This document shows positions 46,847 through 55,212 of a DNA stretch of 64,000 nt, in pieces. Where the stretch lies: the NCBI GenBank assembly GCA_963839475.1, contig CAWIVH010000013.1, positions 372,001 through 436,000 of the forward strand, written 5' to 3'. The notes beneath the pieces are model-generated. The model saw nothing but the letters and a program-made list of their open reading frames with translations. It was not told where the DNA came from and ran no database searches. Positions within the stretch are counted from its first letter, which is position 1. Each line of letters opens with the position of its first letter. Made by a program: the position numbers and the translations under genes. Source of the DNA: CAWIVH01 sp963839475 (GTDB taxonomy: Bacteria > Acidobacteriota > UBA6911).

Positions 46847-47653
46847 ATGCAGATTTCCGGCACGTCCAGATTCATCCTGCTTTCGTGCTTATTGCTGGGA
46901 ATTTTCGAAGCCTCCTCGGCGGCGAGTTTTTCTTCCTACCAGTCGATGAATATTGAATTACGGGGGAAGAGCCAGACACTCGCGGTTTATGAGCCGGCAC
47001 CGGGAACGCCGCGCCGCCCCGTGCAGGTCATAGTCACGAGCGGCGATGTCGGTTGGGTTGGGCTCCCCGTCGATATCGCCGAACATCTTCAGAAGGCCGG
47101 CTATCGCACCATCGGGTTCAATGCACGGGCTTACCTCTCTTCCTTCACACAGAAGAATTCCCACCTGGAAGAAAGGGATATCCCGGGCGATTATCAGGCC
47201 CTGCAATCATGGGCGGCGGCCGGTAAGGGGCCGGCGGAATTCGTCATGATCGGGGTGTCGGAAGGGGCGGGGCTTGCCGTGATCGGCATGAGCGGGCGGG
47301 AAAGCCGCAATCGCTGCAAAGGCATTATAGCGATGGGACTGCCGGGAAAAACTTCGCTCGGCTGGCGCTGGACCGATTTCCCCATGTGGATCACCAAAAA
47401 GGATCCCAATGAGCCCCTGGCTGACACCCGGGGCTATCTCAAAAATCTGGACGTTCCGCTGGTAATGATTCATTCCATGCATGATGAATGGGATTCGATT
47501 GAAAGCGCCAGGGAGATGTTCCAGATCCATCCCGGACCCAAGAAACTGATCACCATCGATGCCATCAATCACCGCTTCAGCAACAAGGTGCCTGAAGCTC
47601 TCCTGAATCTCGAGAAGTCGCTGGATTGGATCCAAAATCCCGAAAAAGAATGA
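46847..47653 (+). CDS. VirJ/AcvB-family hydrolase
   Basis: A secreted 268-residue alpha/beta-hydrolase of the VirJ/AcvB family. A signal peptide (FILLSCLLLGIFEASSAAS) is followed by VTSGDVGWVGLPVDIAEHLQKAGY and the nucleophile GVSEGAG; HDEWDS may contain the acid and NHRFSN the His. Known: AcvB of Agrobacterium hydrolyses lysyl-phosphatidylglycerol in the periplasm, and its gene lies with the lysyl-PG synthase. Here the mprF gene is 33 bases upstream, which supports the same pairing. The following histidine kinase gene starts 25 bases later. Confidence 0.85.
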   Translation: MQISGTSRFILLSCLLLGIFEASSAASFSSYQSMNIELRGKSQTLAVYEPAPGTPRRPVQVIVTSGDVGWVGLPVDIAEHLQKAGYRTIGFNARAYLSSFTQKNSHLEERDIPGDYQALQSWAAAGKGPAEFVMIGVSEGAGLAVIGMSGRESRNRCKGIIAMGLPGKTSLGWRWTDFPMWITKKDPNEPLADTRGYLKNLDVPLVMIHSMHDEWDSIESAREMFQIHPGPKKLITIDAINHRFSNKVPEALLNLEKSLDWIQNPEKE

Positions 47654-47678
47654 ATCCGTGCCGGAGGGACTAACGAGG

Positions 47679-49244
47679 ATGAAGGGAGTCTTCAGATACA
47701 ACGCCACTCTCGTGGCGATTGCCATCCTCGTCATTATCGTATCCACGGGAATCCTCAGCCTTGTCAGCTATCATTATACGGTTGGCAGGGAAAACCTGAT
47801 CGAAACGACCCTGGTTCAATCCAACACCAAGCTTGCCACACAATACGTTGACCGTATCGAGCAGAAGATCATCGACAACGATCGAATGCTTGCCGACATG
47901 GTGGATGTCCATGATCCGTCCAGGTGGCCCGCGGCAGTCGAAGCCATTAAGAAGGCGGATCTCAACGTGGATCAGGTCTTTATTTTCCGGCCAACGCAGC
48001 CCAACCCGCTGTATCCCAGGTATTCCTACGAGATACGGAATTCCTGGGGCGCCGTCACCGCAAGCATGAAGCAGCGTGAGTTTTCCATCGATCGTATAGC
48101 GATAAACCAGGCTCATCACCTGCACAAGGAGCGCCGCGACAATTACTTCTTCGCGTCCTACCTCCTCAAGGAAGATGAAACGGGAGAGCGCTATCTCATC
48201 TGCTTTCTGCTCAACTACGAGCGGATCATGGAGATGCTTGACAAGTACCTCAAAGACTTGCAGCCCAACTTTTATGTCAGCATTGTCGATTTCGACAATA
48301 ACGGCATATATGGCCACCCGATTTCCCGGGCCAGCAAGTACTATTACGAGATGCGCTTTCCGAGCACTTTCTACAAATGGATTCTGCAGATCGTGCCCCG
48401 CAACTACACTGAGATTGAGCGAGACGTGCGCAATCAGCGTCGGGCCTACCTGTTTCTGATCATCATGAGCATGACGCTCATTTTCGCGAGCCTGGGAATT
48501 ATTTATCTCGGCGGAAGGCGGGAACGACAGCTGCGCAAACTCAAGGAAGATTTCATCAGTAACGTAAGCCATGAGCTCAAAACACCGCTGTCGCTCATTA
48601 ACATGTTCAGCGAGTTGCTCAAATCGGGCCGGGTCAAAAGCGAGGCCACCAAGGAGGAATATTATTCCATCATTCATAACGAAAGCGACCGCATGACCCA
48701 CCTGATCGGGAATCTCCTGGATTTTGCCAGCTTGGAGCGCGGTGAGAGGGCAAAAAACTTTGAAACGGTCAATCTGGCCCAGTTGGTCGGCAGGGAACTG
48801 GAAGCTTACCGCTACCAGGCTCAAAAGGAAGGTTTTCACGTTGAAGCCGCCGTTGAAGCCCCGGTGCCGGACACTTTCGCTGACCCTACCGCGGTCAGCA
48901 TGGCTCTCCTTAATTTGCTCGACAATTCGGTCAAATACTCCGGCGATCAAAAGCAGATCCGGGTGGCCGTGGAACAGAAAAACGGGTACATTGAGATTTC
49001 CGTGACGGATCAGGGTCCCGGTATTCCCTTGGAGGAGCAGGAGAGGATATTTGAGAAATTCTATCGCGGAAGCACGTCCGCCGGCAAAAAGGTACGGGGG
49101 AGTGGTATAGGCCTTTCCATTACACGCCACGTTGCGGAAATGCATGGGGGAGAAGTTGTTCTTCGCAGCGCCGTGGGCTCGGGCAGCACCTTCACATTGC
49201 GCATACCTGTTCGCCGCGCGCCGGCTCAGTCCAAAGCAGATTAA
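47679..49244 (+). CDS. Membrane sensor histidine kinase
   Basis: The 521-residue protein has a membrane helix at about 10-32, an extracytoplasmic sensor of about 220 residues with no recognised fold and a second helix at about 258-280. Then come a HisKA domain with phospho-acceptor His298 (NVSHELKTPLSL) and an HATPase domain (N box LLNLLDNSVKYS, G boxes TDQGPGIPLEEQ and GSGIGLSI). Its partner regulator follows at 49329. The place behind mprF and the acvB-like gene suggests envelope or antimicrobial peptide sensing. The start at 47679 is favoured over 47658 because GGAGGG precedes it. Confidence 0.92.
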   Translation: MKGVFRYNATLVAIAILVIIVSTGILSLVSYHYTVGRENLIETTLVQSNTKLATQYVDRIEQKIIDNDRMLADMVDVHDPSRWPAAVEAIKKADLNVDQVFIFRPTQPNPLYPRYSYEIRNSWGAVTASMKQREFSIDRIAINQAHHLHKERRDNYFFASYLLKEDETGERYLICFLLNYERIMEMLDKYLKDLQPNFYVSIVDFDNNGIYGHPISRASKYYYEMRFPSTFYKWILQIVPRNYTEIERDVRNQRRAYLFLIIMSMTLIFASLGIIYLGGRRERQLRKLKEDFISNVSHELKTPLSLINMFSELLKSGRVKSEATKEEYYSIIHNESDRMTHLIGNLLDFASLERGERAKNFETVNLAQLVGRELEAYRYQAQKEGFHVEAAVEAPVPDTFADPTAVSMALLNLLDNSVKYSGDQKQIRVAVEQKNGYIEISVTDQGPGIPLEEQERIFEKFYRGSTSAGKKVRGSGIGLSITRHVAEMHGGEVVLRSAVGSGSTFTLRIPVRRAPAQSKAD

Positions 49245-49312
49245 AAAGTGTCAGGTCATGTTTGGCCCAATTCAGCGCCATGGAAATTCGGGCAAACGAA
49301 GCCTGACACCTT
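49245..49312. repeat. MITE/REP-like hairpin between sensor and regulator genes
   Basis: Outer arms GTGTCAGG (49248-49255) and CCTGACAC (49302-49309) are inverted. Inside, GTTTGGCCC and GGGCAAAC pair with one bulge, and AATT pairs with AATT further in. The whole 62-base unit folds into a long imperfect hairpin and fills the gap between stop and start. I see only one copy in the window. Confidence 0.6.
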
Positions 49313-49328
49313 TCAGACATTAGATATC

Positions 49329-50009
49329 ATGCAAAAGATACTGATTATCGAAGATGAGCAGGAGATGGCACGGGGATTAAAGGATATCCTCGAATTTGAA
49401 GGCTACGAAGTGACCGTGGCGCTTACGGGAAGGGAAGGCCTGCACATCGTCAACCGGAAGGAAACCGATTGCATCATCCTCGATCTGATGCTGCCGGACC
49501 TCAACGGCTATCAGATCTGTGAAGAGATACGCCGCCAGAAATGCCTCATTCCCATACTCATGCTTACTGCACGGTCGCAGGATTATGACAAAATCCGCGG
49601 GCTCGAGGTCGGCGCTGATGACTATATGACCAAACCCTTCAGCGTTGGAGAGCTTCTGGCGCGTGTAAAGGCTTTGCTGCGCCGAAGCGTTCTGTATGCC
49701 CAGGAGATCAACGTTGTGCATGTTGGCGCCACCGAGGTTGATGTGAAACACTTCATCGTCCGGCGTGGCAAAAAAGAACTCCAGCTGTCGCACTATGAAG
49801 TCGAGCTTTTTAAACTGCTCTACTCCCACGCCGATCAGCCTGTCAGCCGCGACGAAATCCTTGCCAAAGTCTGGGGTACAGAAAACTATTCCACGAACCG
49901 GACGGTCGACAACTTCATAGTCAAGCTGCGCAAAAAGATCGAGGAGGACTACCGCAATCCCCGCCATATCCTGACCATTTACGGCATCGGATACAAACTG
50001 AGCCCATGA
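49329..50009 (+). CDS. OmpR-family response regulator
   Basis: The 226-residue DNA-binding regulator has a receiver domain with the acidic pair IEDE near the start, phospho-acceptor Asp52 (IILDLMLPDLNG), conserved Thr in MLTARSQD and Lys in DDYMTKPFS. The winged-helix C-terminal domain includes SRDEILAKVWGTENYSTNRTVDNFIVKLRKKIE. It is paired with the histidine kinase at 47679-49244. Its end overlaps the TPR gene by four bases. An in-frame ATG at 49248 lies in the repeat and is not used. Confidence 0.93.
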   Translation: MQKILIIEDEQEMARGLKDILEFEGYEVTVALTGREGLHIVNRKETDCIILDLMLPDLNGYQICEEIRRQKCLIPILMLTARSQDYDKIRGLEVGADDYMTKPFSVGELLARVKALLRRSVLYAQEINVVHVGATEVDVKHFIVRRGKKELQLSHYEVELFKLLYSHADQPVSRDEILAKVWGTENYSTNRTVDNFIVKLRKKIEEDYRNPRHILTIYGIGYKLSP

Positions 50010-51211
50010 ATATCCTCCGGTCCCTTCTCCTTGCGCTGGCTGGCCGGCCGGAAGGGCTTCGCGCCCTCGGCGAGCGGCGCGCATTTCTGGGGCCGATTCT
50101 GGGTTTCGTTGCCGGATTCGCCGTTTTTGTCGCGGTGCGCAACTCGGTATACGCGAGTTTGCAGGAATACTCACCATCCCTGGTCCGGCCGGGCTGGCTG
50201 GATGCTTTTCTACAGCTGAACCTCTTGCAGGCGGCGTTGTTCCTGTCTGTAGTCTACGTGCCGGCAATAATCTGCCTCAGCAATGCCCTGGCCGGAGACG
50301 GCCTTGGATGGACGGTTTCCCGCGAGGAGTACCGCAGCCAGGTCTCGGCCCTCTTCCCGGTCTGGACGGCACTTTTTCTCGTGGCTGCGCCTCTGCAGTG
50401 GCTGGCTCCGCAGTTTGTGGTACTAGGACCGGTAGGGATAAGCATCGGCCTGCTTGTTCTTCTGATCATGCTGGCCGGGTATACGGTCTGGGCCATCAGG
50501 GAACTCAACCACATACCCCTGGCTGCTGCACTGGGCGTTTTTACCCTTTCCTGGATTACGCTGCCCGTTTTTTACCTGCTTTCTTCGTTCCTGCTGGCCC
50601 TACCCCTTTTCCTGCTTATTCCATTGGCGATTATAACTTACCGGAGATTCCAGGACTACTTTGCCGGCCGTTCCGAGGAGATCTCGTTTCAGAAACATTT
50701 GCATACCCTGACCGCGAATCGTCAGGATGCCGATGCGCAATATCAACTGGGCCTCATTCACCTTCGCCGGGGGAACCTGGAATCCGCCAGGCAATATTTC
50801 GAGAGCGCCGCGGGGATAGACCCCCTCGACGCCGATTTTCACTACCACCTTGGCCGGGTTCACGAAAGGCAAGGCAAATGGCGCGATGCCCTTGCTTTTT
50901 ATGAAGAGACCTATCGGCTCCGCCCCGATTACGGACAGGGGGACATCTTCCGCGAGGTCGGAAAGGCCTATCTCCATACTGGAGAATTCGTTAAGGCCAT
51001 TGAATTCCTGGAGTTCTTCCTCCGCACTCGGGGGTCTGATCCCGAAGGAAGGTTCTGCCTGGCCATGGCCCTGGATCAATCAGGCAAAAAAGAAGAAATG
51101 CGTCTTCAGCTGAATACCATTCTCGAACAGGCGCGCTCCCATCCTCGCTTTTTCCGGAAGGAAAACCGGGAATGGGTGCATCGCTCCCGCATGTTTCTCC
51201 GCAGTCGCTGA
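50006..51211 (+). CDS. Membrane protein with C-terminal TPR repeats
   Basis: The 401-residue protein has about six hydrophobic helices (residues 28-220) resembling a Yip1-type membrane domain. A cytoplasmic part follows with at least three TPR units (AQYQLGLIHLRRGNLESARQYFESA, YHLGRVHERQGKWRDALAFYEE and VGKAYLHTGEFVKAIEFLE). TPR arrays bind protein partners. Its ATG overlaps the regulator stop (ATGA), so it is probably translated together with the two-component system and may be an accessory part of it. That is inference only. Confidence 0.8.
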   Translation: MNILRSLLLALAGRPEGLRALGERRAFLGPILGFVAGFAVFVAVRNSVYASLQEYSPSLVRPGWLDAFLQLNLLQAALFLSVVYVPAIICLSNALAGDGLGWTVSREEYRSQVSALFPVWTALFLVAAPLQWLAPQFVVLGPVGISIGLLVLLIMLAGYTVWAIRELNHIPLAAALGVFTLSWITLPVFYLLSSFLLALPLFLLIPLAIITYRRFQDYFAGRSEEISFQKHLHTLTANRQDADAQYQLGLIHLRRGNLESARQYFESAAGIDPLDADFHYHLGRVHERQGKWRDALAFYEETYRLRPDYGQGDIFREVGKAYLHTGEFVKAIEFLEFFLRTRGSDPEGRFCLAMALDQSGKKEEMRLQLNTILEQARSHPRFFRKENREWVHRSRMFLRSR

Positions 51212-51271
51212 CCGATTACAATTTATTACATTTTAGGACATTGTGGTGACAACACTACAGGCGGTTTTTTC

Positions 51272-51277
51272 TATACT
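51272..51277 (+). promoter_or_regulatory. -10 element before the CESA-like gene
   Basis: TATACT at 51272-51277 is followed by a leader of about 20 bases with GGAG five bases before the ATG at 51301. A -35 box at good spacing is not obvious. Confidence 0.35.
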
Positions 51278-51300
51278 TTTCCTTATTCATTGGAGCACCT

Positions 51301-52902
51301 ATGCATTGGTTTGGGTCGCCAGCTTCACCCTACGAAAAGTTCCTCAGGACCGGTAACATCTCCTATTTCTATAAGATGGACACGTTTGACATCGTTCTCG
51401 TGGCCGCTTATTTCATCATTCTCGCCATCCTGAGCTTTTATGGATTCCATCGATACCTGATGGTATACCTCTTTCACCGTCACCGGAAAAACGTGGCTGT
51501 ACCCAAAGCCCGCTTCGAAGAGCTGCCCCGCGTCACCGTACAACTCCCCGTCTACAACGAAATGTACGTGATGGAAAGGCTCATAGATTCAGTTTGCGCC
51601 TTCGACTATCCCCGACATTTGCTGGATATTCAGGTGCTTGATGATTCCACGGACGAAACCCAGACCATTGCCGAAAATGCGGTAGAGCGCTGGCGTTGCA
51701 TGGGGATTGATATTGAGTATATCCACCGGGACGACCGCACGGGATTCAAGGCCGGTGCCCTCGAAAACGGCTTAAAGACCGCCAAGGGAGAATTCGTGGC
51801 GATCTTCGATGCTGACTTCGTGCCTGAACCCGATTTTCTGCAAAAGGCCATCCACCATTTCACCGATCCAAGGGTGGGAATGGTCCAGGGACGCTGGGAG
51901 CATATTAATCGGGAATACTCCTTCCTGACTCGCACGCAAGCGATCTTCCTCGATGGCCATTTCATGATGGAGTCCTTTTCGCGCTACTTGAGCGGCCGTT
52001 TTTTCAACTTCAACGGCACCGCCGGAATTCTGCGGCGCAAAACGATTGAGGACGCGGGCGGCTGGCAGCACGATACCCTGACCGAAGACCTGGACCTGAG
52101 CTACCGTGCCCAGCTCAAGGGCTGGAGATTCGTATTTCTGCCGGACCTCAAAGTTCCTGCCGAATTGCCGGTGGAAATGAATTCCTTTAAATCGCAGCAG
52201 TGCCGCTGGGCCAAGGGCGCCATGCAGACAGCCAAGAAGTCGCTCTTCCGGGTGTTACGTTCCGATGTGAGGCTGGAGGAGAAATTCGAGGCCTGGTACC
52301 ACCTGACCGGAAATGTTTCCTATCCATTAATGGTGATCCTTTCATTGATCCTTTTCCCGGCAATGATAATCCGCTTCAATCAGGGGTGGTTTGAACTCCT
52401 GACTATCGATCTTCCATTATTTATCCTTTCCTTCAGCAGCGTTTCGACTTTCTACATCACCTCCCAAAAAGCGCTTCACAAGGACTGGTACAAGCGGATT
52501 CTGTATCTTCCCGGCCTGATGGCCGTAGGCATAGGCATGACGATTTCGGGCACCAAAGTGGTGCTGGAAGGGCTATTGGGTGTGAAGACGCCCTTCGTCC
52601 GAACCCCAAAGTTTTCAGTCGAAGGCAATCGTGGCGATTGGAAAAGCAAGAAATACAGGGGCAGCTTCAATTTCCTGACCCTGATCGAAATCACCTTCGG
52701 TCTTTATTTTACCTGGATTGCCTTTTATGCATGGGATCTGGGAATCTACGGGGTGATCCCCTTCCTGCTCCTCTTCCAGTTCGGTTATCTCTACACGGGC
52801 CTTTGGTCGCTGGTCCAAGGTTTCAAGCGATTCCCGCTTCTCGAGCCGTTGGAGAGGCTGCTTTCTTTCGCTCGTCCGCTTTTTGGTCTCAAGCGCAGCT
52901 GA
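51301..52902 (+). CDS. Cellulose-synthase-like family 2 glycosyltransferase
   Basis: A processive GT2 of the CESA/CslA type. The 533-residue protein has an N-terminal helix at about 24-45, the GT core at about 70-300 and several helices after 335. Active-site signs are VQLPVYNEMYV, DDSTDE, FDADFVPEPDFL, TEDLDLSYR and QQCRW (QxxRW). It would build a beta-linked glucan or mannan at the inner membrane. No BcsB or PilZ domain is seen. The 3' end overlaps the convergent nucleotidyltransferase gene by 14 bases. Confidence 0.9.
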   Translation: MHWFGSPASPYEKFLRTGNISYFYKMDTFDIVLVAAYFIILAILSFYGFHRYLMVYLFHRHRKNVAVPKARFEELPRVTVQLPVYNEMYVMERLIDSVCAFDYPRHLLDIQVLDDSTDETQTIAENAVERWRCMGIDIEYIHRDDRTGFKAGALENGLKTAKGEFVAIFDADFVPEPDFLQKAIHHFTDPRVGMVQGRWEHINREYSFLTRTQAIFLDGHFMMESFSRYLSGRFFNFNGTAGILRRKTIEDAGGWQHDTLTEDLDLSYRAQLKGWRFVFLPDLKVPAELPVEMNSFKSQQCRWAKGAMQTAKKSLFRVLRSDVRLEEKFEAWYHLTGNVSYPLMVILSLILFPAMIIRFNQGWFELLTIDLPLFILSFSSVSTFYITSQKALHKDWYKRILYLPGLMAVGIGMTISGTKVVLEGLLGVKTPFVRTPKFSVEGNRGDWKSKKYRGSFNFLTLIEITFGLYFTWIAFYAWDLGIYGVIPFLLLFQFGYLYTGLWSLVQGFKRFPLLEPLERLLSFARPLFGLKRS

Positions 52903-53701
52903 AGGGATCGGTATTACTCTTCGAGGTCCTGGCGTTTTTGTGGCTTTGGTGTTCCAGAGCTTCGGCAATGGTTTTTCCAGTCAGCTTGAAATACTCCTCC
53001 GGCGTATCAATATCAGTGAGAATGGAGCTCTCACCGCACTCCACTGATTCCACCGAGTCGTAATGCCGCTGAACAACAGTTCTTGCCGGTTCTCCAGGCC
53101 CCAACTTCAGCAATTCGCTGAACAACTGCCTGTGAAACAGGACCGGGTGTCCTCTCTTCCCCTCGAAGACAGGGACGGTGATCAAAGCCCTGGTTTCCAG
53201 GAACCGCGACGCCACAACCGCCGCCACACGTGCCGGAACCACGGGAAGGTCGACGGGCCAGATCAGAGCTCCTTCTGTGCCAGTTTCCGTGCACTCGATT
53301 CCTGCCTGGATAGAAGAAGACTGGCCTCGGTCCGGATTGCCATTGATAGCCACCCTGGTTCGATCCCCGGGCACAATTCTCCGGATCCTGTCTGCATCCC
53401 TGCCGAGCACGATCACCGGCATTCCGAAACCGGTTTCAGTCAGTTTGTCCAGGATTGCGGTAAGGAAAAATGCGCCGGAAAAAGGCAGAAGCGCCTTGGG
53501 GTAGCCCATTCGGGTTGAATCGCCTGCCGCCAGGATGATGGGTGTGATCGAACTCAATCGCGCAGGTGATGAACTCAGGATGCCTCCTACGATCTCGACA
53601 GATACAGTACACTCCAGCCGAGTACCGACCTGGCTGCAAATATACCCCAGACCGTGATTCCAATGCAAAACGCCCTGCCGGATATGATTAAATGCAGCCA
53701 T
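52889..53701 (-). CDS. MobA-like nucleotidyltransferase
   Basis: The NTP-transferase fold begins at ITPIILAAGDSTRMGYPKALL, the pyrophosphate-binding loop of the molybdenum cofactor guanylyl/cytidylyltransferase group. WPVDLPVV and DIDTPEEYFKL follow in the expected places. About 220 residues from that motif match a normal domain. The start is unclear: ATG at 53701 adds about 50 residues of poor quality, while a GGAGG near 53585 points to a non-ATG start. No other molybdopterin gene is near, so the nucleotide acceptor may be different. Confidence 0.8.
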   Translation of the reverse strand: MAAFNHIRQGVLHWNHGLGYICSQVGTRLECTVSVEIVGGILSSSPARLSSITPIILAAGDSTRMGYPKALLPFSGAFFLTAILDKLTETGFGMPVIVLGRDADRIRRIVPGDRTRVAINGNPDRGQSSSIQAGIECTETGTEGALIWPVDLPVVPARVAAVVASRFLETRALITVPVFEGKRGHPVLFHRQLFSELLKLGPGEPARTVVQRHYDSVESVECGESSILTDIDTPEEYFKLTGKTIAEALEHQSHKNARTSKSNTDPFSCA

Positions 53702-55205
53702 GAATGGAAAATCACTCAGCCTGCCGGGAATCGTTTGCATTGTCCTTCTTGCTGCCTCCGGGTGCGCCGTCAAAAGGGCGGCTCCCACGCCTGCCGGGAC
53801 TGTGTGTGCCGATCCGGTTGAACAATTGCGGAGCGATTTGGGCCGCATTTTCAATGATCCCAATTTTGCCGCAGCCCAATGGGGGGTCGAGGTTTTCTCC
53901 CTCGATCGAACCCAGATTTTGTTTGAGCATAACGCATCGAAGCTTTACCTGCCGGCTTCCAACAATAAGGTCATTACGGCTGCAGCAGCGCTCGTGCGTC
54001 TGGGGCCCGAGTATCGCATCGAAACCGGCATTTTTGCCGACGGCGCAGTCAACGGAGGCACTTTAAAGGGGAAGCTCGTAATTCGCGGCGGGGGCGATCC
54101 CAGTTTTGCGGCAAGGTTCCACGGAGGGGACCCCTATGCGGTATTCAAGGAGTGGTCGGCCCGCCTGAAAGAAGCCGGGATCCGGTCGATCGAAGGCGAT
54201 TTGGTCGGAGATAACGCTGCCTTTTCTTCCGGGATGCTGGGCAATGGCTGGCAATGGGATGATCTTGTATATGGCTACGCAGCGCCGGTCAGCGCACTTC
54301 AATTCAACGAAAACCTCGTAACCGTTGATGTCTACCCCGGTTCAAAAGAGGGGGATCCAGCGACTGCCAAAATGGATCCCGATAGCGGCTATTTCACCGT
54401 CGAATGCCGGGTAACGACCGGGGCCGCCGGTTCCGCGGAATCGATAGAGCCGGAGAGAGCCGAATCCGGAGAATCAGTGCTTCTGCTGGGGACCATCCCG
54501 TTGAAAGCGGAATCATCCCGGCTCCGCATTGCTGTCCGCAATCCTACCCGCTTTTTCCTTCACGAATTCCGCTCCACGCTTTCCCGGGAAGGCGTTGACG
54601 TTTCCAGGACCGGGATCCGGGAGATTTCGGACGATTCCGGCGCATCATTGCGCCTGCTCTGGACCCATCGGTCAGCCACTCTTGTTGAAATCCTCAAGCC
54701 CCTGCTGAAGGTAAGCCAGAACCTTTATGCCGAAACCTTGACCAGGCTCCTGGGACTCCGGTTCGGCGATGAAGGAAGTTTCAAAAAGGGTCGGGAAATT
54801 GTCGAGGAGACGCTGGGCCAGATGGCGATTGAAAAGGGAACCTATGTCTACGCGGATGGGTCCGGGCTGTCGCGGCGCAACCTGATCAGTGCGGACCTTC
54901 TGGTACGAATTTTCAAATACATGTACCGGCACCCTGCTTTCAGCCAGTTCTACGAGGCTTTGCCCATTGCCGGCGCAGACGGCACCATTGCCGGCCGCAT
55001 GAAAGGCACTCGCGCTGAGAACAATGTCCATGCTAAAACCGGCACCCTGGGGAGCGTCCGGTCGCTCTCCGGCTATATCCGCACTACAGACGGGGAAATG
55101 CTCGCCTTTTCCATGATCGCGAACAACTTCCTTGCTTCCAACAAATCGGTTGAATTTGTGCAGGACAGCGCTGCCGAACGGATGGCCAATTTCTCACGCA
55201 GGTAG
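53700..55205 (+). CDS. dacB: Lipid-anchored D-Ala-D-Ala carboxypeptidase (PBP4, S13 family)
   Basis: A low-molecular-weight penicillin-binding protein that trims or cuts peptidoglycan cross-links. The signal peptide has lipobox LLAASGC with Cys22. Active-site motifs are SxxK (PASNNKVITAAAAL), SxN (SQNLYAETL) and KTG (HAKTGTLGSV). The region between them includes the insert domains of the S13 family. The length (501 residues) is as usual. The start codon overlaps the possible start of the divergent MobA-like gene. It converges on the M14 gene seven bases away. Confidence 0.92.
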   Translation: MNGKSLSLPGIVCIVLLAASGCAVKRAAPTPAGTVCADPVEQLRSDLGRIFNDPNFAAAQWGVEVFSLDRTQILFEHNASKLYLPASNNKVITAAAALVRLGPEYRIETGIFADGAVNGGTLKGKLVIRGGGDPSFAARFHGGDPYAVFKEWSARLKEAGIRSIEGDLVGDNAAFSSGMLGNGWQWDDLVYGYAAPVSALQFNENLVTVDVYPGSKEGDPATAKMDPDSGYFTVECRVTTGAAGSAESIEPERAESGESVLLLGTIPLKAESSRLRIAVRNPTRFFLHEFRSTLSREGVDVSRTGIREISDDSGASLRLLWTHRSATLVEILKPLLKVSQNLYAETLTRLLGLRFGDEGSFKKGREIVEETLGQMAIEKGTYVYADGSGLSRRNLISADLLVRIFKYMYRHPAFSQFYEALPIAGADGTIAGRMKGTRAENNVHAKTGTLGSVRSLSGYIRTTDGEMLAFSMIANNFLASNKSVEFVQDSAAERMANFSRR

Positions 55206-55212
55206 TCCCGGT

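Noticed and set aside
47670..49145. 491-codon minus-strand frame over the histidine kinase
   Set aside because: Antisense shadow without motifs; the kinase has all its boxes.
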